A stretch of DNA of 64,000 bases from Taibaiella helva (GTDB taxonomy: Bacteria > Bacteroidota > Bacteroidia > Chitinophagales > Chitinophagaceae). Of this stretch, positions 59,629 to 64,000 are shown piece after piece. Numbering within the stretch: position 1 is the stretch's first letter; every line of letters starts with the position of its first letter. The notes under the pieces are model-generated. The model searched no databases and had not been told where the DNA came from. It worked only from the letters and a program-made list of their open reading frames with translations. Both the position numbers and the translations under genes were made by a program. Where the stretch lies: positions 186,001-250,000 of the forward strand of contig NZ_QUZZ01000004.1 of the NCBI RefSeq assembly GCF_003545695.1, given 5' to 3'.

Positions 59629-59739
59629 ACCTCAAAAATTTTGTGTGCCAAATTACAAAAGGAAATCGACATGCTTTGGCGGAGCATCGTGCCGGATAAA
59701 AAAGGAATTCTTACCTTGCAGACTTCAAACCCAACCTTC

Positions 59740-60198
59740 ATGCAACGTATCTGCGTGTTTCCAGGCTCTTTCGATCCCGTTACCAAGGGACATATCGATA
59801 TTATCCAACGTTCCATAGCCCTGTTCGACAAAATAGTGATCGGCGTAGGTATCAACTCCAACAAACAACCCATGTTCAGCGCTGAACAAAGAGTAGGCTG
59901 GATACGCGAGATATTTAAGGAAGATCCCCGCATTGAAGTGTCTGCCTACGAAGGCCTTACCGTCAACTTTTGCAAAAGCGTAGGCGCCAATTTTATTCTT
60001 CGCGGAGTCCGTTATGTAAGCGATTTCGAATATGAAAAAGCGATCGCCGATATGAACCGTATGCTGGAACCCGGGCTGGAAACGGTCTTCCTGACCAGCT
60101 CCCCGGAATTCTCAACAGTATCGTCCACGCTGGTGCGGGATGTGATCCGTAACCACGGCAAGGTCGATATGTTTATTCCCGAGGCAGTGAAATGGTAG
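59740..60198 (+). CDS. coaD: Phosphopantetheine adenylyltransferase
   Basis: The 152-residue enzyme adenylates 4'-phosphopantetheine in CoA synthesis. Motifs: RICVFPGSFDPVTKGHIDII (ATP-binding TxGH), GVGINSNKQPMFSAEQR, SVGANFILRGVRYVSDFEYEKAIADMN and the C-terminal FLTSSPEFSTVSSTLVRDV. The start at 59740 is fixed by homology; the frame continues far upstream without it. The DUF4184 gene follows by four bases. The pantothenate gene panC lies 3.8 kb away on the other strand. Confidence 0.97.
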   Translation: MQRICVFPGSFDPVTKGHIDIIQRSIALFDKIVIGVGINSNKQPMFSAEQRVGWIREIFKEDPRIEVSAYEGLTVNFCKSVGANFILRGVRYVSDFEYEKAIADMNRMLEPGLETVFLTSSPEFSTVSSTLVRDVIRNHGKVDMFIPEAVKW

Positions 60199-60202
60199 TC
60201 TC

Positions 60203-60952
60203 GTGCCCTTCACCTTTGCACATCCGGCGATCGTATTGCCTTTGGGTCGCTTCCCGCCGAAATATGTATCACTCACAGGATTAATAGCCGGGAGTATGGT
60301 GCCCGATGCAGAATATTTTATCCGCTTCCGGGTGCTCAGCATTTACAGCCATAGCCTGGCAGGGGTATTCTGGTTCGATCTGCCGTTGGCCCTGTTGTGC
60401 GCTTTCCTGTTCCATCTTATCGTCCGGGATCCGCTGATCCATCACCTGCCGCCTTTGCTGCGTCGAAGGCTCAAGGCATATCTATCTTTTGACTGGGCCC
60501 GGTATTTCTGCATACGCTGGTATATCGTTATTCTTTCGACCCTGCCGGGCGCTATTTCTCATCTGGCATGGGATGGGTTTACGCATGCCGGCGGGTATTT
60601 TGTGCAACACTGGCCGTGGCTTGGTGTAATCGTGAACTTTGGGAATGTAGCCCTACCAGCATATAAGCTACTACAGCATGGAAGCAGCGTTGCCGGTTTG
60701 CTCGTGATCGCCTGGTGTTTGCTGCATCTTCCTGTTCTTACGCCACAATGGGATGGGGATACCGCCATATATTACTGGCCGGGCATAGGCCTTTTGACGA
60801 TAGCTATTGTAACTATGCGCCTCCTCGCAGCGCAGGGGAATCTAGCGGCAGGTCATGTCATCGTTTCTTTTATTGCAGCCTTTTTGATAGCGCTGCTGCT
60901 GGTTTCGGTCCTGACACGCAAAAGGCGCACCGGGTATGAAGGGACGAGGTAA
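60203..60952 (+). CDS. DUF4184 membrane protein
   Basis: The 249-residue protein starts with GTG four bases after coaD. PFTFAHPAIVLPL at the N-terminus, then LTGLIAGSMVPDAEYFIRF and SHLAWDGFTHAGGYF, matches DUF4184, a family of multi-helix membrane proteins related in motif to LexA-regulated/YdjM hydrolases (HxxxxD-type). Six to seven helices are predicted. Function unknown. It ends ten bases from the convergent NUDIX gene. Confidence 0.88.
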   Translation: MPFTFAHPAIVLPLGRFPPKYVSLTGLIAGSMVPDAEYFIRFRVLSIYSHSLAGVFWFDLPLALLCAFLFHLIVRDPLIHHLPPLLRRRLKAYLSFDWARYFCIRWYIVILSTLPGAISHLAWDGFTHAGGYFVQHWPWLGVIVNFGNVALPAYKLLQHGSSVAGLLVIAWCLLHLPVLTPQWDGDTAIYYWPGIGLLTIAIVTMRLLAAQGNLAAGHVIVSFIAAFLIALLLVSVLTRKRRTGYEGTR

Positions 60953-60961
60953 TGCGGCGGC

Positions 60962-61600
60962 TTACTGCCAGCGCTTACCCGATTCAAAAAGGATTTCCTT
61001 GATGGCTTCGTAAGAATGATGCACATAGCTGCCGAGCTTCTTTTCGGCTACCCAGCGGGCTTCCAGGATATTCTCCTCTTTTTGCGGATACAGTTCAAAG
61101 GCCTTGTCGGTCTTCATATGGTACCAATGCGTGGTCTTCAGCAATTCGGTGCCCCCCTGGTCGTAGACATGGTAGGTCTCGCAGATCTTGTCGCCGAGAT
61201 TGAGCTTAGGCAGACCTGTTTCTTCGATCACTTCCCTTACGGCACAGTCTTCAATGGCCTCGCCGTCGTCGCGTTTTCCTTTGGGCAGGTCCCACTTACC
61301 TCTGCGGTAGATCATGAGCACGCCACCTTCGGGATTGCTAACCACACCACCTGCAGCTTCAATAGGCTCATAAGTACTGTTCAGCTCCCGGATCAGCGCG
61401 TCTACCGATATATCTTCGATAATAACGCCCAGGCTGACCAGGCCGGCCAGGTGTTTTTTGGCCTGCCTGAAATTACGGGGAAAGGCGCCGGTGAGCAAAA
61501 GATAGCCTGCGGCAATGGGATGATCGGCAATGTATTGACCGGCTGAATTGGTAAGGATCAAGGGCCGGTTGTTGATATATATTTTACGGGAGAAGTGCAT
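60962..61600 (-). CDS. NUDIX hydrolase
   Basis: The 212-residue protein has the complete NUDIX box GKRDDGEAIEDCAVREVIEETGLP in the middle, preceded by VLMIYRRGKWDLPK. An N-terminal part of about 70 residues (INNRPLILTNSAGQYIADHPIAAGYLLLTGAFP) is peculiar to the Bacteroidota members. Substrate unknown; nucleoside diphosphate derivatives are likely (family inference). It is divergent from pyrE, an arrangement conserved in the phylum as far as I recall. Confidence 0.93.
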   Translation of the reverse strand: MHFSRKIYINNRPLILTNSAGQYIADHPIAAGYLLLTGAFPRNFRQAKKHLAGLVSLGVIIEDISVDALIRELNSTYEPIEAAGGVVSNPEGGVLMIYRRGKWDLPKGKRDDGEAIEDCAVREVIEETGLPKLNLGDKICETYHVYDQGGTELLKTTHWYHMKTDKAFELYPQKEENILEARWVAEKKLGSYVHHSYEAIKEILFESGKRWQ

Positions 61601-61710
61601 GGATTACGGTCGGTATCTGGATAGAAGGCGATGGATCGCCTCCCGCGAAGGTAGCAAATGAAGCAGCTAAAAAAAATAATAAATAATCGCAACCCTGCCG
61701 GATAAAGCTG

Positions 61711-61718
61711 TAAGTTTG
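61711..61718 (+). promoter_or_regulatory. Predicted pyrE promoter -7 box, near-leaderless
   Basis: TAAGTTTG fits TAnnTTTG and ends six bases before the pyrE ATG at 61725, so the start codon would be at or next to the transcript start. A non-ATG start upstream would lie inside the box and is rejected. Confidence 0.6.
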
Positions 61719-61724
61719 CGCCTC

Positions 61725-62354
61725 ATGAGTACAGCTTCCCTTTTTGCAGAAAAACTGCTCCACATCAAGGCATTAAAAATAATGCCCGACCAGCCCTTTA
61801 CCTGGGCTTCCGGCTGGAAGTCGCCGGTATATTGCGACAACCGTAAGATCCTTAGCTATCCTCATGTGAGGGATTATGTCAAGAGTGAATTGGCCAATAC
61901 CATCATGGAACACTTTCCTGATGCTGAGGCGCTGGCCGGTGTGGCTACTGCGGGTATTCCCCACGGCGCCCTGGCTGCCGACCTGCTACGCCTTCCTTTT
62001 GTTTATGTGCGCAGCAAGCCCAAAGAACATGGTCTCAGCAACCAGATCGAGGGTGTCCTGACGGCAGGTCAGAAAGTGGTGGTGATCGAAGACCTGGTAT
62101 CGACCGGTATGAGCAGCCTGGAAGCAGTGGAAGCGCTGCGCCATGCCGGCGCCGAAGTGATCGGTATGTGCGCGTTGTTTACTTATGGCTTCCCCCAGGC
62201 TGCAGAAGCCTTCGAAAAAGCGGGGGTAAAGCTGATTACGCTCAGCAATTACAATGCGCTCATTGAAGTAGCCGAGACCCAGGGCATCGTTCAGGCTGCC
62301 GATCTGGATAAGCTGGCGCAGTGGCGCCTGTCGCCTGCCGCCTGGGGCCGGTAA
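61725..62354 (+). CDS. pyrE: Orotate phosphoribosyltransferase
   Basis: The 209-residue enzyme makes orotidine monophosphate from orotate and PRPP in pyrimidine synthesis. Motifs: FTWASGWKSPVYCDNRKILSYP, AGVATAGIPHGALAADLL, the Lys-rich catalytic loop YVRSKPKEHGLSNQIEG, and the PRPP motif VVVIEDLVSTGMSSLEA. The length is normal. The start is fixed by homology and by the promoter position. Confidence 0.97.
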   Translation: MSTASLFAEKLLHIKALKIMPDQPFTWASGWKSPVYCDNRKILSYPHVRDYVKSELANTIMEHFPDAEALAGVATAGIPHGALAADLLRLPFVYVRSKPKEHGLSNQIEGVLTAGQKVVVIEDLVSTGMSSLEAVEALRHAGAEVIGMCALFTYGFPQAAEAFEKAGVKLITLSNYNALIEVAETQGIVQAADLDKLAQWRLSPAAWGR

Positions 62355-62402
62355 TTCTTAAGAAAAGAAACAACAGGGCCTCCAACCCATAGCCAATATA
62401 AA

Positions 62403-62428
62403 AGCGGAACTACAGCTGTAGTTCCGCT
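62403..62428. terminator. Palindromic terminator between pyrE and rpsP
   Basis: A perfect 26-bp loopless palindrome (13-bp arms, centre CAG|CTG) followed by CTCTTTTT. It serves converging pyrE and rpsP. Confidence 0.8.
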
Positions 62429-62454
62429 CTCTTTTTGATTTACCTTCAAGGAGA

Positions 62455-62985
62455 TTAACCTTCCTGGTTTGCTTCTTCGGCAGGAGCTGCTTCGTCATTA
62501 CCTTCGGCAGGCGCTTCAGCTTGTGCAGCAGCAGTTGCGGCGGCTTTAGCAGCATTCTTCTCTTCTACGCGACGTACAGATTCCTGGGCAACGCTGTGAC
62601 GTTTTTCCTGCTTGTGCTTGCGGTGCGCTTCTTCACGCTTGGCAACCAGCTGCTCGTGCTCAGCATTCCACTTTTCAAATTTTTCGTTTGCTGTCTTTTC
62701 ATCAAACAGACCAAGAGACACGCCACGCATGAGGTGCTTCATATACAGCACGCCTTTGAAAGAAAGGATGCGGCGAACGGTATTGGTCGGTTGTGCACCT
62801 TTATGCAGCCAATCCAGTGCTCTTTCGTTGTTGATACGGATTGTAGCCGGAACAGTAAGCGGGTTGTAAGTACCCAGCTTCTCGATGAATTTACCATCGC
62901 GGGGAGAGGTGCTGTTTGCTGCTACAATGAAATAGAACGGGCGTTTTTTGGACCCGTGGCGTTGCATTCTGAGTTTAACCGCCAT
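62455..62985 (-). CDS. rpsP: 30S ribosomal protein S16 with long C-terminal extension
   Basis: The 176-residue protein starts with the S16 core MAVKLRMQRHGSKKRPFYFIVAANSTSPRDGKFIEKLGTYNPLT (usual length 80-90). A Bacteroidota-type extension follows: a basic helix (VAKREEAHRKHKQEKRHSVAQESVRRVEEKNAAK) and an Ala/Glu/Pro-rich acidic tail (EAPAEGNDEAAPAEEANQEG). S16 binds 16S rRNA early in 30S assembly. The rimM and trmD genes that often follow rpsP are absent here. Confidence 0.97.
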   Translation of the reverse strand: MAVKLRMQRHGSKKRPFYFIVAANSTSPRDGKFIEKLGTYNPLTVPATIRINNERALDWLHKGAQPTNTVRRILSFKGVLYMKHLMRGVSLGLFDEKTANEKFEKWNAEHEQLVAKREEAHRKHKQEKRHSVAQESVRRVEEKNAAKAAATAAAQAEAPAEGNDEAAPAEEANQEG

Positions 62986-63119
62986 AGAAATGGAAATTGT
63001 TTTTGAGTAAAAAAATAAATTTTGGATTGCGAAGTTAACTCTATTTTTTTGAAAATGAGTTTGTGAAAGCGAAATAATTCCTGCGTCCTTAACATTTTTT
63101 AACGATAAGCCCCTTCCTT

Positions 63120-63962
63120 TTACAAGACCAGGTTATCGATCAGTCTTATTTCACCGATATAAGCGGCGATAAGGGCTACCATTTTCCTCGAAGGGTCGTA
63201 ATCGGGCAGCAGCTCGAGGGTAGCAGCATCGGCCAGCTCGATATAGTCGGGCCGGAAGCCTTTATGGATCAGCAGTTCACGGCATTCCTTCTGCACAACG
63301 GAGAAGGATTGCATTCCTTTTTTGGACTGGATGGATACCAGGCATTGGTAGATGAGTCCGGCCAGGCTACGCTGCGTTTCGGTAAGCCTGCGGTTGCGGG
63401 AGCTCATGGCCAGGCCATCGGGCTCCCGGGTGGTGGGCACGCTTTCCAGGGTTACGTCCAGGTGGCGTATATCGATGAGGCGCCGCAGCACAGCCACCTG
63501 CTGAAAATCTTTTTGTCCCAGGTAAAGCTTATGCGGCTTTACGATGCGCAGCAGCCGTTCTACCACCTGCGCCACACCCTGAAAATGGCCTGGCCGGTAA
63601 GCACCTTCCAGCACACTTTCCAGGTAGCCCAGGTCGTAGGGCTCTTGGATATCGCGGCCATCGGGATATACTTCCGCTACATCTGGCAGGAACAACACAT
63701 CACAGGCGGCTTCTGTGAGCAGGGCGATATCCTGCTCGGTGGTACGGGGATATTTTTCCAGGTCAGCGGCGTTGTTGAACTGGGTGGGATTGACAAAGAT
63801 GCTGCATACCGTAAGGGCAGGTACCTGCTGCGCTGCTTTCAGCAGGGAAAGATGCCCTTTGTGCAGCGCACCCATAGTCGGCACGAAGGCAATGATCTTT
63901 CCCTGGGCCCGCTGAGCATCCAGGTAGGCTGCAATATCTTTTACTGTTTTGAAAATGAACAT
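63120..63962 (-). CDS. panC: Pantothenate synthetase
   Basis: The 280-residue enzyme joins pantoate and beta-alanine with ATP. Motifs: FVPTMGALHKGHLSLL (HIGH-type, here HKGH), FVNPTQFNNAADLEKYPRT, YLGQKDFQQVAVLRR and the KMSKS-like TREPDGLAMSSRNRRL. The ATG at 63962 gives the usual length; the frame continues for 12 more codons towards the window edge. Its promoter lies outside the window. Confidence 0.96.
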   Translation of the reverse strand: MFIFKTVKDIAAYLDAQRAQGKIIAFVPTMGALHKGHLSLLKAAQQVPALTVCSIFVNPTQFNNAADLEKYPRTTEQDIALLTEAACDVLFLPDVAEVYPDGRDIQEPYDLGYLESVLEGAYRPGHFQGVAQVVERLLRIVKPHKLYLGQKDFQQVAVLRRLIDIRHLDVTLESVPTTREPDGLAMSSRNRRLTETQRSLAGLIYQCLVSIQSKKGMQSFSVVQKECRELLIHKGFRPDYIELADAATLELLPDYDPSRKMVALIAAYIGEIRLIDNLVL

Positions 63963-64000
63963 AATGAAATAAATAAAATCGTACAGCGGCAAGGCCATGA

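Noticed and set aside
1-64000. tRNA, rRNA, tmRNA or SRP RNA genes and riboswitches
   Set aside because: None could be recognised by eye on either strand; a covariance-model search would be needed to exclude small structured RNAs.

Overview
The window is a chromosomal segment of a Bacteroidota bacterium, most likely of the family Chitinophagaceae (family level is an inference). Evidence: many genes carry the Bacteroidota -7 promoter box TAnnTTTG, some with a TTG about 18-20 bases upstream; Shine-Dalgarno sequences are mostly absent; the primary sigma factor is the short Bacteroidota form; two proteins end in type IX secretion (T9SS) sorting domains; and several families typical of the phylum occur (DUF3822-rsmD, DUF4159, DUF6089, extended S16, Lys/Ala-tailed TopA). 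No rRNA, tRNA, insertion sequence, phage or CRISPR was seen. Most of the window is ordinary housekeeping DNA.

Layout. 0-11 kb: the end of a sensor kinase with its NarL-type regulator, an orphan cysteine-rich RiPP-like precursor, topA, a flippase, a fumarylacetoacetate-hydrolase-family enzyme, an outer-membrane protein, a NatAB-like ABC exporter and tsaE. 11-16 kb is the accessory region: a Fur-family regulator, a small barrel, two paralogous seven-cysteine precursor peptides with lanthipeptide-like leaders, a DUF692/MNIO metalloenzyme with an overlapping partner gene, and a tandem pair of small lipoproteins. 16-32 kb: ffh, a T9SS cargo protein, a thiolase, plsY, a CxxCxxCxxC heavy-metal protein, an M48 protease, the primary sigma gene, an LptF/G permease, PAP2, yraN, rsmE and thiL. 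32-49 kb: an RND adaptor, a YggS protein, a DtxR/MntR regulator, an ABC-type binding protein, a desaturase, cdd, sppA, a DUF2135-TPR protein, a tiny T9SS protein, the (p)ppGpp synthetase/hydrolase, a WbqC-like protein, a hydroxyacyl-CoA dehydrogenase and pdhB. 49-64 kb: a HAD phosphatase, a CrtI-like oxidoreductase, phoH, a MATE exporter, DUF3822-rsmD, a 49/50-bp tandem repeat array, an ECF sigma factor with its YCII/DGPF partner, DUF2130, coaD, a NUDIX gene divergent from pyrE, rpsP and panC.

The best candidate for an undescribed system is at 12.4-14.9 kb: two precursors with a Bacteroidota leader ending in Gly-Gly and a conserved seven-cysteine core, followed by a separately promoted MNIO gene and a translationally overlapping partner. 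No LanB, LanC, C39 peptidase or exporter lies nearby. A third, different nine-cysteine precursor with the same style of leader sits alone at 1.3-1.6 kb and may use enzymes encoded elsewhere.

A second theme is structural. Many transcription units end in unusually long, nearly loopless perfect palindromes (38-52 bp), all different in sequence. The array at 55.9-56.5 kb consists of 12 hairpin-bearing units, one of which shows a compensatory base-pair change.
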